Origin: Tetrahymena thermophila SB210
Lineage: Eukaryota; Ciliophora; Oligohymenophorea; Hymenostomatida; Tetrahymenidae
DNA: 64,000 nt
Assembly: GCF_000189635.1 (NCBI RefSeq)
Contig: NW_002476357.1
Location: 36,847 to 100,846 of the forward strand
Direction: 5' to 3'
Every line of letters begins with the position of its first letter. Position 1 is the stretch's first letter. The notes under the pieces are model-generated. The model worked only from the letters and a program-made list of their open reading frames with translations, did no database searches and was not told the DNA's origin. The translations under genes were made by a program, and so were the position numbers. Shown here in pieces: positions 1 to 12,765 of this stretch.

Positions 1-629
1 ATTGTTAAGTCCCTTAGAGTTAATAAAACACCTAATTTTCATTCTCATAAATCCTCAATGTATCGATACTTATTTTTTTGATTATTTTATGAGAATGTAA
101 AATAATTTTTCATATATAAGATAAAATAGATTAAAAATAAATTGAATTATTATTGTTAAAGTTGTAATTTATTTTTTTTTTTGTTTACTTTTAAAATGAA
201 TTTACTTTAATATTTTAGTAATAGTATAGATAGAAAATTAATATTTAGTTACATTTATTAAAATATTTTTGAAAATAGATTTATTATTAAATGTTTTTAT
301 TAATAAATACAAAATTTTTAATATGAAATTAAACTAATGAAGCTCTATGATTATAATTTTTTTTAATAATAGAAATGAATTATTTAAAAATAAATTAAAT
401 TCTGCTTTAAAAACTTTTACTCATTTTTATTATTTTAATTTTTAAATTTTGTAAATTATACTGGGGTATCTAATTATGTTGACTTATCCATAAAAGTAAT
501 AAATCTATCTATCTATCTATATATATTTTAGATTAAATTATGCAATTACAAAATAAAAAAATAAAGCACATTATGTTAAACTATCCAAAAATATTTATTT
601 TTAATCTTCCTTTTTTCACAACTTTATTT
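1..629. other. Intergenic, downstream of LRR-1
   Basis: No coding region could be supported on either strand. It is AT-rich sequence with a short (ATCT)n tract at about 504-520 followed by a TA run. The gene to the right ends into it on the minus strand with TGA at 630-632. Confidence 0.6.
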
Positions 630-3600
630 TCAAAAATTCCTTATTTTTAAGACAACTAATCTATTTGATTTATGACACTTTGCTTTCAATTATTATATAC
701 TTTTGATTTCGTTGTACCTTTTAATATAAATTAGTGTAAACAACTTAAAAAAATAAATTCAATAAAATTTTTAAATAAAATAATATTTTTTAAGCCAATA
801 AATAATAAAGAATTAACAGAATAAAAAAGAAAAAGAAATCAAATATAAAGCTAATAAATAAATAAATTAAAAGAGTTAGCTAGCTAAATTGTTTTAAATT
901 CGTTTTTATATTTAAAAAAAATCGCAATCAACAAGTAAACTGTTTATACCAAAGATTAAGTGTCAAATTTGAGAGATTAGTGCACTTTCCTAAACCAGAA
1001 CCTAAGCCTGATACTCCTTCGTCACCAATTTAATTATAACTTTTTAAATTTTGAAGACAAAATATTGTTAATTAGTTAGTTCGAAGGAAAAAATTAAGAA
1101 AAAATATAAAATAATAAGTAATGAATTAAATAATTAATTAAAGTTAAAATTAATAATAAAAAAATGAATTAAATTAAAAAATAAAAAACATAAACAGAAT
1201 AAATAAGAAAAAGAAATGAAATATAAAGCTAATAAATAAATAAATTAAAAGAGTTAGCTAGCTAAATTGTTTTAAATTCGTTTTTATATTTAAAAAAAAT
1301 CGCAATCAACAAATAAACTGTTTATACCTAAGATTAAGTGTCAAATTTGAGAGATTAGTGCACTTCCCTAAACCAGAACCTAAGCCTGATGCTCCTTCGC
1401 CACCAATTTTATTTGGACTTTTTAAATTTTGAAGACAAAATATTGTTAATTAGTTAGTTCGAAGGAAAAAATTAAGAAAAAATATAAAATGATAAGTAAT
1501 GAATTAAATAATTAATTATAGTTAAAATTAAGAATAAAAAAAATGAATTAAATTAACAAATAAAAAACAAAGGAAAAAAACATAGGCAGAATAAATAAGA
1601 AAAAGAAATCAAATATAAAGCTAATAAATAAATAAATTAAAAGAGTTAGCTAGCTAAATTGTTTTAAATTCGTTTTTATATTTAAAAAAAATAGCAATCA
1701 ACAAGTAAACTGTTTATACTCAAGATCAAGTGTCAAATTTGAGAGATTAGTGCACTTTCCTAAACTAGAACCTAAGCATGATGCTCCTTTTCCATAAATA
1801 AAATTTCCCCTTTTTAAATTTTGAAGACAAAATATTGTTAATTAGTTAGTTCGAAGGAAAAAATTAAGAAAAAATATAAAATAATAAGTAATGAATTAAA
1901 TAATTAATTATAGTTAAAATTAATAATAAAAAAATGAATTTAATTAAAAAATAAAAAACATAAGCAGAATAAATAAGAAAAAGAAATCAAACATAAAGCT
2001 AATAAATAAATAAATTAAAAGAGTTAGCTAGCTAAATTGTTTTAAATTCGTTTTTAAATTAAAAAAAATCGCAATCAACAAATAAACTGTTTATACCTAA
2101 GATTAAGTGTCAAATTTGAGAGATTAGTGCACTTTCCTAAACCAGAACCTAAGCCTGATGCTCCTTCGTCACCAATATTATTTCCCCTTTTTAAATTTTG
2201 AAGACAAAATATTGTTAATTAGTTAGTTCGAAGGAAAAAATTAAGAAAAAATATAAAATAATAAGTAATGAATTAAATAATTAATTATAGTTAAAATTAA
2301 TAATAAAAAAATGAATTTAATTAAAAAATAAAAAACATAAGCAGAATAAATAAGAAAAAGAAATCAAACATAAAGCTAATAAATAAATAAATTAAAAGAG
2401 TTAGCTAGCTAAATTGTTTTAAATTCGTTTTTATATTTAAAAAAATCGCAATCAACAAGTAAACTGTTTATACTCAAGATTAAGTGTCAAATTTGAGAGA
2501 TTAGTGCACTTTCCTAGACCAGAACCTAAGCCTGATGCTCCTTTGCGATGAAAATTATTTCTCCTTTTTAAATTTTGAAGACAAAATATTGTTAATTAGT
2601 TAGTTCGAAGGAAAAAATTAAGAAAAAATATAAAATAATAAGTAATGAATTAAATAATTAATTAAAGTTAAAATTAAGAATAAAAAAATGAATTAAATTA
2701 ACAAATAAAAAACAAAGGAAAAAAACATAGGCAGAATAAATAAGAAAAAGAAATCAAATATAAAGCTAATAAATAAATAAATTAAAAGATGTTTTAAATT
2801 CGTTTTTAAATTAAAAAAAATCGCAATCAACAAATAAACTGTTTATACCTAAGATTAAGTGTCAAATTTGAGAGATTAGTGCACTTCCCTAAACCAGAAC
2901 CTAAGCCTGATACTCCTTCGTCACCAATTTAATTATAACTTTTTAAATTTTGAAGATAAAATATTGTTAATTAGTTAGTTCGAAGGAAAAAATTAAGAAA
3001 AAATATAAAATAATAAATAATCAATTAAATAATTTATTATATATATATAGTACCATAAGGTACTGCCTTTTTCAAGGCTACATACACGAATACTAATAAG
3101 ATTTGTAATTAAACTTTTTAAATTTTGAAGACAAAATATTGTTAATTAGTTAGTTCGAAGGAAAAAATTAAGAAAAAATATAAAATAATAAGTAATCAAT
3201 TAAATAATTAATTAAAGTTAAAATTAAGAATAAAAACATGAATTAAATTAACAAATAAAAAACAAAGGAAAAAAACATAGAATAAAAAAGAAAAATAAAT
3301 CAAATATAAAGCTAATAAATAAATAAATTAAAAGAGTTAACTAGCTAAATTGTTTTAAATTCGTTTTTATATTTAAAAAAAAAAATCACAATCAACAAGT
3401 AAATTGTTTATACTCAAGATTAAGTGTCAAATTTGAGAGTTTAGTGCACATTCCTAAACCAGAACCTAAACCTGATGCTCCTTCGTCACCAATAACATTT
3501 AAACTTTTTAAATTTTGAAGACAAAATATTGTTAATTAGTTAGTTCGAAGGAAAAAATTAAGAAAAAATATAAAATAATAAGTAATGTATTAAATAATTA

Positions 3601-4735
3601 ATTAAAGTTAAAATTAAGAATAAAAAATGAATTAAATTAACAAATAAAAAACAAAGGATAAAAATATAAGCACAATAAATAAAAAAAAGAAATCAAATAT
3701 AAAGCTAATAAATAAATAAATTAAAAGAGTTAGCTAGCTAAATTGTTTTAAATTCATTTTTATATTTAAAAAAATCGCCATCAACAAATAAATCTTTATA
3801 CCTAAGATCAAGTGTCAAATTTGAGAGATTAGTGCACTTTCCTAAACCAGAACCTAAGCCTGATACAACTTCGTCACCAATTTTATTTTCCCTTTTTAAA
3901 TTTTGAAGATAAAATATTGTTAATTAGTTAGTTCGAAGGAAAAAATTAAGAAAAAATATAAAATAATAAGTAATGAATTAAATTATTAATTAAAATTAAA
4001 ATTAAGAATAAAAAATGAATTAAATTAAAAAATAAAAAAGAAAGGAAAAAAACATAAGCAGAATAAATAAAAAAAGAAATCAAATATAAAGCTAATAAAT
4101 AAATAAATTAAAAGAGTTAGCTAGCTAGGTTGCTTTAAATTAATGTTTATATTAAAAAGAATCAAAATTTAAAACATATAAACTATTTTTACTGATTATG
4201 TGTAATTTTCAAGAGATTAATGCACTTTCCTAAAAGAGAATTTAAGCATGATGAACACCTTTTTAAATATTGAAGAAAAAATATAGTTAATTAGAAGAAA
4301 AATATGATAATTAATAGATTAAGAAAATAATAGCTTGCAGAAAAAAAAGCAATATAAATCCAATAAATCTGTAATTTTTAACTAATGAATAAAAAATGTA
4401 GAGCTATGTTACTTTAAAGGAAAAAATAAATTCATAAAAATTATAAATTTTAAAAAATTGAAAAATTAAGTTAAAATAAAAATGAATGACTATTGATGAT
4501 AATATCTATTAAAAAAATAACTGTAAGTAAATAGCATGAAAATTAAATTTATTAATAGTAATTTTTATAAAATTATACGTTTAACTTCTTGTCAATTTAA
4601 TATAAAGGACCTCATGAGATTAATATGAAGACTTTAAAAACTATTTTTATGAATAAAAATAAATTTTTAGGATATTAATAAAAAATAAATAATTACTTTT
4701 TTTAGATTATAAAATTATTTTTCTTTTTAGATCAT
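630..4735 (-). CDS. LRR-1: split-exon leucine-rich repeat protein
   Basis: Predicted 324-aa LRR protein of the ribonuclease-inhibitor-like type, probably a ligand- or partner-binding solenoid. Exons (minus strand, 5' to 3'): 4697-4735 (13 codons, MIQKEKQFYNLKK), 4579-4640, then LRR exons 4193-4258 (66 nt), 3802-3891, 3414-3503, 2849-2938, 2474-2563, 2097-2186, 1720-1809, 1328-1417, 950-1039 (90 nt each), and terminal exon 630-717, which carries KCHKSNRLVVL and ends in TGA. Spliced length is 975 nt, a multiple of three. Each 90-nt exon encodes one repeat of the pattern IGDEGxSGLGSxLGKCTNLSNLTLNL. Units recur about every 375 bp and their introns are nearly identical, which implies recent amplification. 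A module between 2849 and 3414 is broken (see 3035-3113). TAA and TAG are read as Gln. The function is not known; no signal peptide or membrane segment is visible. The exon 2 donor (GTATAATT) is the least certain join. Confidence 0.8.
3035..3113 (-). pseudogene. Broken LRR module inside LRR-1
   Basis: A normal acceptor (ctttttaaattttgaag read on the plus strand, from 3114) is followed by sequence unrelated to an LRR: a TA run, a small palindrome (gtaccataaggtac, 3050-3063) and about 40 bases found in no other unit. The exon body and the downstream donor half of the unit are missing. No GTAAAAACAG-type donor follows, so the module is probably skipped. The flanking modules are intact. Confidence 0.65.
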
Positions 4736-4829
4736 TTATTTTTTTTTCTTCTTCAAAATTATTGAATAGTAATTTGTAAAAATTTAATTAATTATTAGTA
4801 TATTAATAAATTAATTCACCTTTATATCA

Positions 4830-4896
4830 AATTAATTTGGATTAAAAGAACAAATAAATAATAATAATAATTATCAAATACAAATTTATAAATTTG
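4830..4896 (-). promoter_or_regulatory. Conserved 5' flank block of LRR-1
   Basis: The block contains aattaatttggattaaaag, then caaataaata and ataatta runs, then caaatttataaatttgc. Recognisable versions lie at a similar distance upstream of the first exon of LRR-2 (12138-12180), LRR-3 (29301-29379), LRR-4 (34580-34660) and, on the other strand, LRR-6 (61359-61417). It may be promoter sequence or simply part of the duplicated unit; conservation alone does not decide. Confidence 0.4.
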
Positions 4897-5278
4897 CTTT
4901 TTCAAAGAGATATCACAATAGAAGCTAGTGTAACATTTTTTATTAAATCTTAATATTTCTATTTAAAAATTTAACATGAATCAAAGACAGTTGAGTAGCG
5001 ATATGCTGAAAAAACTCTAGTAATGAGTTTAAGTACTTAAATTTTGATAAAATAATTTTAATATTTTAGGTTTTTTTATTTTAGTCCATTAATGAGGCGA
5101 ATTTGAATTAAAATACTGTAAATCCTCATTAATCAAAGGCCACATTTTTATAAAATACAAAATATTTTATTAAGGACCAAAATTTATTTAAATTATTAAA
5201 AACTAAATACAAATCACATGTAAATATATAAAATACTATTATATAATTTATTTAATATTATATTAATTTCTATTAGAA

Positions 5279-5317
5279 AGATAAATAGTTATAGGTGTAA
5301 CCTATCACTATTTATCT
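5279..5317. repeat. Short hairpin, 17-base arms
   Basis: agataaatagttatagg and cctatcactatttatct are inverted copies with one mismatch around a tgtaa loop. It lies 3' of LRR-2 and 5' of LRR-1. Function unknown. Confidence 0.6.
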
Positions 5318-5403
5318 CTCTATTACAAAAAAAAAATCTGCAATTAGCAATATAAACATATTATATTATATAAAAGTTCATCTTTTTTTTCACCATTTAT
5401 TTA

Positions 5404-8400
5404 TCATCCTACGAAACATATATCGCAGAAAACTAATCTTTTTGATTTAAGACACTTGCTTACTACTTTCTTTTATTATGATTCATTCATCCAGTTTCGA
5501 CTATTAATATAAATTAATATTTTTTAATAATAAAATTATATGTTTTAAATCAATAAATAAAAAGTAAAACAAAATAAATCAAATAAAAAGCTAATAAATA
5601 AATAAATTAAAATAATTAAAATGTTTAAAATTAATTTTTATATTAAAAATTAATATAATCTCAAACAAATAAATTGTTTTTACTAAAAACAAATTGACAA
5701 TTTTAAGAGGTTAGTGCAATTCGCTAAAGCAGAACCTAAGCCTAATGCGCCAGTTTCACCAATTAAATTTTCACTTTTTAAAATTGAAAAAAAAAAATAT
5801 TAAGTAATAAGAAATGCATAAATTAGTAATAAAAGCAAAATTAAAAAATGAACTAAATTAACAAACAAATAAAAAAATATGATCAGAATAAAAATGAAAA
5901 GTATAAGCTAATAAATAAATGAATTAAAAGAACCAGTTATGTTGTTTTAAATTAATTCATTTTTATATTTAAATATATAAAAATCCATAAATACAATGTT
6001 TTTACTAAAGATCAAGTTCCAAAATTTAGATATTAGTGCTTGCTAAACCAGAACATAAGCCTGATGTACCTTCATCACCAATTTCAATAAGTCTTTTTAA
6101 AAATTGAAGATTTGCATATTATTAAATAGATAGTTAGAAGGAAAAAATGATGAAAAAATAAGAGATAGTAAGAATTTTATTTGCTAATCATAGTAAAATT
6201 AAAAGTTGAAAGTTAAAAAATAAATTTTATTAAGAAAGAAAGAAAGAAAAAAACATAATCAGAATAAAAAAGAAAAATATTAATAAACCAAATAAAAACT
6301 AATAAATAAATAAATTAAAAGAGTAAGTAGTTATATTTTTTTAATTCCTTTTTTATTAAAAAAATAATGCAAATCCAAAACAAATAAACTATTTTTACAA
6401 AAGTTTAAGATTCAAATTTGAGAGATTATTGCAATTTGCTAAAGCAGAACCTAAGCCTGATGCCCCTTTATCACCAATTCGATTGAACCTTTTAAAATAT
6501 TGAAGAAAAAAATTAATTAATTAGTTAGTTAGAAGGAAAGAGAAATAGGAAAGAATAAGAAATGAATTAATTAATAAATCAAAAATTGAAAATGAAAAAA
6601 TGAGTTATATTAACAAATTAAAGAAAAAAACACAATCAAATAAAAATAATGTAAGTTCTCATATGTTAACACCCTCTCCTACAAACTTTTGAAAAAATTT
6701 GGGTTCAATTCTTTTTTTTTGCTCTTTTAAAATTTTGGGTGTTAATATGAATTTATTTAGGAGAAAATACAGTATATCAAATAAAAAGTTAATAAATAAA
6801 TAAATTAAAAAGATCTCTTTGGCTTTAAATAATTCATTTTTATATGAAAAAACGTCACAATCCAAAACAAATAAACTGTTTTTACCCAAGATCAAGTATC
6901 AATTTTGAGAGATTATTGCAATTTGCCAAAGCAGAAACTAAGCCTGATGGACCAATAACATCAATTTCGCTTGAACTATTTAAAAATGGAAGAAAAACAC
7001 ATAAATAACTAGTTATTTAGAAGGAAAAAATGAAGAAAAAATATGAAATAATAAAAAAAAAATGAATTAATTAATTTATTATAAAAGTAAAAATTGAAAA
7101 AGAATAAATGTGTTAAATTAACAAAGAAAGAAAAAAACTATAAGCAGAATAAAAAAGAAAAATAAAAAAATATCAAATAAAAAGCTAATAAAAAAATTAA
7201 AAGAGCTTTCATATAAATTCATTTTTATTTTAAAAGTATTATAATCCAAAACAAATATACTATTCTTACTTAAGAAAAAGTGTCAAATTTAAGAGTTAAT
7301 TACAAGCAGCTAAAGCAGAACCTAAGTCTGATGCACCAATCGCACCAATTTTATTAGAACTTTTTAAAAATGGAAGAAAAATACATAAATATTTTGTTAA
7401 TTTGAAGTAAAAAATGAAATAAAATAGGAAATAATAACAAATTAATTAATTAATAAATAGTAAAATTTAAAATTGAAAATGAAAAAATGAGTTAAATCAA
7501 AAAAGTAAGAAAAAAACAAAAAGCAGAATAATAATTAAAAATAAAAATAAATCAAATAAAAAGCTAATAAATAAATTAAATGAGTTTTCATTTAAATTCA
7601 TTTTAGCATTAAAAATTTTATAATCCAAAACAAATAAACTGTTTTTACCTAAGATCAAGTGTCAAATTTAAGAGTTAATTACAAGCAGCTAAAGCAGAAC
7701 CTAAGTCTGATGCACCAATTGCATCAATTTTATTAGAACTTTTTAAAAATGGAAGAAAAACATTTATATTTTGTTAATTTGAAGTAAAAAATGAAATAAA
7801 ATAGGAAATAATAACAAATTAATTAATAAATAGTAAAATTTAAAATTGAAAAAAAAAAAATGAGTTAAATCAAAAAAGTAAGAAAAAAACAAAAAGCAGA
7901 ATAATAATTAAAAATAAAAATAAATCAAATAAAAAGCTAATAAATAAATTAAAAGAGCTTTCATATAAATTCATTTTTATATTAAAAGTATTATAATCCA
8001 AAACAAATAAACTATTCTTACTAAAGAAAAAGTGTCAAATTTGAGAGATTAGTGCAATCTGCTAAACCAGAACCTAAACCTGATGCACCAATTGCACCAA
8101 TTTTATTATAACTTTTTTAAAATGGAAGAAAAACACATAAATATTTTGTTAATTTGAAGTAAAAAATGAAATAAAATAGGAAATAATAACAAATTAATTA
8201 ATTAATTAATAAATAGTAAAATTTAAAATTGAAAATGAAAAAATGAGTTAAATCAAAAAAGTAAGAAAAAAACAAAAAACAGAATAATAATTAAAAATAA
8301 AAATAAATCAAATAAAAAGATAATAAATAAATAAATTAAATGAGTTTTCATTAAATTCATTTTAGCATTAAAAATTTTATAATCCAAAACAAATAAACTG

Positions 8401-8540
8401 TTTTTACCTAAGATCAAGTGTCAAATTTGAGAGATTAGTGCACTTTCCTAAAGCAAAACCTAAGCCTGACGCACCAATTTCATGAATATAATTTTGTCTT
8501 TTTAAATAATGAAGAAATATATAGAATTAATTATTTAGTT

Positions 8541-8571
<31 letters not shown>

Positions 8572-9045
8572 AAAAATGAAAAATAAATAAGGAATATTAA
8601 GAAATGGATAAATTGTTAAAAAAATTAAAGTTAAATTATCAAAGAAAAAAAAAATTAAAAAGGAAAATAAAAATAAATCAAATAAAAAAGTAATAAATAA
8701 ATTAAATCAGTTTTTTTTGTTTTAAATTCATTTTTGCAAAAATAAATATCATAATCTAGCACAAATAAAATGTTTTTACTTAAGAATAAGTGTCAAATTT
8801 TAGAGATTAGTGCAATTTGATAAAGCAGAACCTAAGCCTGATGCGCCAATTGGACCAATGTAATTTTCCCTTTTTATATATAGAAGAAGAATATGTAATT
8901 AATTCATTAGTAAGATATAAGGAAAAATGAAGAAAAAAAATATGAAATAATTATTAATTGTAAAAGAAAATTTTAAAAATGTAAAAATGAGTTAAATTAC
9001 TAAAAAAAGAGTAGCATAAAAAAGAAAAGAAAAATAAATATCTAA

Positions 9046-9084
<39 letters not shown>

Positions 9085-12025
9085 AGAATTCTATTGCTTC
9101 AGATTCATTTTTAATTTAAAAATATCACAATTCAAATAAATAAATAGTTTTTACTCAAGATTAAGTGTCAGATTTAAGAGATTAAAGCAATTTGATAAAG
9201 CAGAACTTAATCCTGATACGCCTTTATTACGAATTTTATTTACCCTTTTTAAATATCAAAGAAAATTTTTATTAATTAATTAATTAGTTAGTTATAAGGA
9301 AAAAATGAAATAATAAGGAATAAATTAATTATAAGAAAGACAAAAATTGAAAAAGAAAATTAAGTTAAAAATATTTAAGAAATATCATTTTTTTATTAAA
9401 TAAATCACAATCCAAACAAAAAAAATAATAATTTTTACCCAAGATTAAGTGTCAAATTTAAGAGATTAACGCAATTTGCTAAAGAAGAGCCTAAGCCTAA
9501 AGCATCTTTATCACGAATTTTATTTAACCTATTTAAATATTGAAATAAAAATATGTAAATAATTAGTAAGCTACAAGGAAAAAATGAAGAAAAAATATTA
9601 AATAATAAGATTTTAATTAATTAATGATAAACAAAAAATTAAAAATTTAAAAATGAGTTACATTAGAAAAGAGAGAATATAAATCACAAGTAGTATGAAA
9701 AATAATTATTTAATATAAAAGTAAAGGATGGAAAAGAAAATTGAGTTAAAAATATTTTAAAAATATCGCAATTTGAAATAAGTAAACAGTTTTTACCTAA
9801 GACTAAGTCTCAAATTTGAGAGGTTAGGTAATTTTACCAAAACAGAACCTAAATCTGATACACCAATTGCACCAATTTTATTCTCACTTTTAAATATTTA
9901 ATAAAAAAAATTTTATTATTTAGTTAGTTAGTTAGAAGGTAACAAATTAAGAAAAAAAATTAAATAACAATAAGAAAAGATAAGTTAATTAATAATAAAA
10001 GAGAAAGACAAAAAGTAAATTGAGTTAAAATATTTAAGAAATAAATATCATTTTTATACTTAAAATTAGCATAATTTTAAATAAACTAACAGTTTTTACC
10101 TAAGATTAAGTCCTAAATTTGAGAGATTAGTGCATTTTGCTAAAGCAGAAGCTATTTCTTATGTACCAATTACACCAATTTGATTTTTACTTTTTAAAAA
10201 TTGAAGAAAAAAAAATTATAATTAATTAATTAGTTAATTAGAAAAAAAAATAATTAAATAATAACTAATTAATTAATAATTAAAAAAAGTCAAAAAGAAA
10301 ATTGATTTAAAAATATTTAACAAATATCATTTTTATACTTAAAAATATCACAATTTGTAATAAATAAACTGTTTTTACCTAAGATTCAGTCTCAAATTTG
10401 AGAGATTAATATATCTTGCTAAAGCAGAACCTAAATCAGATGCACCAATTGCATCAATTTTATTCTCACTTTTATATTGAAGAAAAAAAATATAATTAAT
10501 TATTAACTTAGAAGGAAAAAATAAAATAATAATAAGAAATGAATGAATTAATAGTAAAAGCAAAAGTCAAAGTTAATATTGAGTTAAAAATATTTAAGAA
10601 ATATCATTTTTATACTTAAAAATATTACAAATTGAAGTTAATAAACTGTTTTTACCTAAGATTAAGTCTCAAATTTAAGAGATTAGTGCATTTTGCTAGA
10701 GCAGAAACTAAGTCTGATGCACCAATTGCACCAATTTAATTGCCACTAAAATATTGAAGAAAAAAAATATAATTAATTTACTAGTTAGAAGGAAAAAATA
10801 AAATAATAATAAGAAATTAATAGTAAAAACAAACAAAGTCAAAGTGAATATAGAGTTAAAAATATTTAAGAAATATCATTTTTATACTTAAAAATATTAC
10901 AAATTGAAGTTAATAAACTGTATTTACCTAAGATTCAGTCTCAAATATGAGAGATTAGTGCATTTTGCTAGAGCAGAACCTAAGTCTGATGCACCAATTG
11001 CACCAATTTAATTGTCACTAAAATATTGAAGAAAAAAAATATAATTAACTAGTAAGTTAGAAGGAAAAAATGAAATAATATAAAATTAATTAATAATATA
11101 TGAATGCAAAAATTGAAAAATAAAATTGAGTTAAAAATATTTAAGAAATATCATTTTTAATCTTAAAAAATATCACAATTTGAAAAAATAAACTGTTATT
11201 ACCAAAGTGTAAGTTTCAAATTTGAGAGATTAGTACATTTTGATAAAGCAGAACCTAAACATTAAGCATCTTTATCATCAATTTTATTGTAACTTTTTAA
11301 ATATTTAAGAAAAATTAATTAGTAAGTTAGAAAGAATAAATATGAAATAATAAAAAATTATAACAAATAAGAATAATAAATTTTAAAAAATTGGTTAAAT
11401 TAATAAATTAAATAAAAAAAAATCATAAGTAGAATAAAAAATAAAAATAAACCAAATAAAAAAATAAAAAGAGTTATTTAATAGTTTTATATCCATTTTT
11501 ATACTTAAAAATATCACATTCCAAAACAAATAAACTGTTATCACCTTAGGTATAGTGTCAAATTTGTGAGATTAGTGCATTTTGCTAAAGCAGAACCTAA
11601 ATCTGATACACTAGTTTCAATAATTTAATTTTTACTTTTTAAATATTTAAAAAAAATATATAAATTAATTAATTAGTTAGTTAGTTTATCGGAAAAAATG
11701 AACAAAAAACATCAAATAATAAAAATGAATCAATAATAATAATAATAATCAAAATAAGTAATTGTGTTATTAAAAATGAATGAAAATAGATAAGAATTAT
11801 ATTCAAAAATGATATTGTAAATAATTTGAAAATTAAATATAAAAAGCATTAATAATAATGATAAATTAAATAAACCTATAAAGTAAAATATCGAGAACTA
11901 AATGCTACTAAAGTTAAGAATTTAAAAACTTTTTATTAATAAAAAAAATTAATTTTAAAGAATATTAACAAAAAATAAATAATTACTTCTTCTAGATTAT
12001 TGAACTTCTTTTTCTATTATATCAT
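5404..12025 (-). CDS. LRR-2: 18-module split-exon leucine-rich repeat protein
   Basis: Predicted 601-aa LRR solenoid protein, the longest complete family member here. Exon 1 is 11987-12025 (MIQQKKKFNNLEE) and exon 2 is 11876-11928 (FLNSQLQQHLVLDILLY). LRR exons start (lower coordinate) at 11545, 11203, 10928, 10656, 10379, 10100, 9797, 9439, 9155, 8780, 8408, 8022, 7649, 7270, 6886, 6399, 6006 and 5684. All are 90 nt except 6006-6092 (87 nt, one codon lost). The terminal exon 5404-5500 encodes SKCLKSKRLVFCDICFVG and ends in TGA. Total 1806 nt, in frame. All introns after exon 2 are phase 2; sampled donors read GTAAAAACAG or close and acceptors TTTAAAAAG or close. Modules at the 3' end match the LRR-1 consensus better; those at the 5' end are more diverged. 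Introns contain (GAAA)n near 8545-8574 and (AAAT)n near 9045-9084. Function not known. Confidence 0.85.
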
Positions 12026-12765
12026 TTATTTATTTATGTTTGTTTTTCTTTCAATAAAATTGATTAGAATACAATTAATTTATTGATATTTAATTAATTA
12101 ATTATTAGTATATTAAAAAAATAAATTCCATATATTTCAAATTAATTTGGATAAAAAGAACAAATAAACTATTATGATTCTATTTTCTGATATTTTTATT
12201 ATTAAATTGTCTACATACATAATTAATAAATATTTTTGAAATTTAAATTGTCTATTTTAATAATTGTATTTAATTTGTCTACTTAATTTAAATATAGGGT
12301 TATATTTATTTTTTTAAATTCACATAAATAAATTAAAAACTCGATTGAAAAATTTTATTATTTGATATAAAGTAAAATTAATTATAAATATTATTAATTA
12401 AATTCTATTATAAAATGATTACTTAACTTATATTCAAACACATTAGCCAATCAAAAAAATATTAATCTCAAATCACTAGGCTTTTAATGGCATTTGACTG
12501 TATTTGAAATATTTTGAGAGCAAAACTTAAGCTAGTTTTTAGTAAAGACTAAATAAAATTCTCATTTATTTTATGTTTTAAATATTCTTTATTTTTATTA
12601 TGCTTTCAATTAAATAAATGGAAATGCTTTTAGTATTTAAAATAATTATTGAATTCAATTAAATGTTTTTAACAAAAAATTAAACAAACAAACAAATAAA
12701 CAAAATTACAATAATTTAATAGGTATTTTGTTTATCTTTTATAGTGTTTATACACTACTTCTCCT
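12026..12765. other. Intergenic upstream of LRR-2
   Basis: Holds the LRR-2 5' flank; the conserved caaattaatttggat...caaataaac block is at 12138-12180. No other gene seen. The neighbouring minus-strand gene ends with TGA at 12766-12768, so the two genes run in the same direction. Confidence 0.6.

Larger units (their letters stand above)
4736..5403. other. Intergenic between LRR-2 end and LRR-1 start
   Basis: Holds the 5' flank of LRR-1, including the family-conserved block at 4830-4896, and a hairpin at 5279-5317 (17-base arms with one mismatch, loop tgtaa). No gene is visible. Confidence 0.6.

Noticed and set aside
630-12025. Regular short direct repeats about every 340-380 bp, resembling an array of repeats and spacers
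   Set aside because: The conserved part is a translatable LRR exon with splice sites, and the spacers are near-identical introns rather than unique sequences. This is not a CRISPR array.
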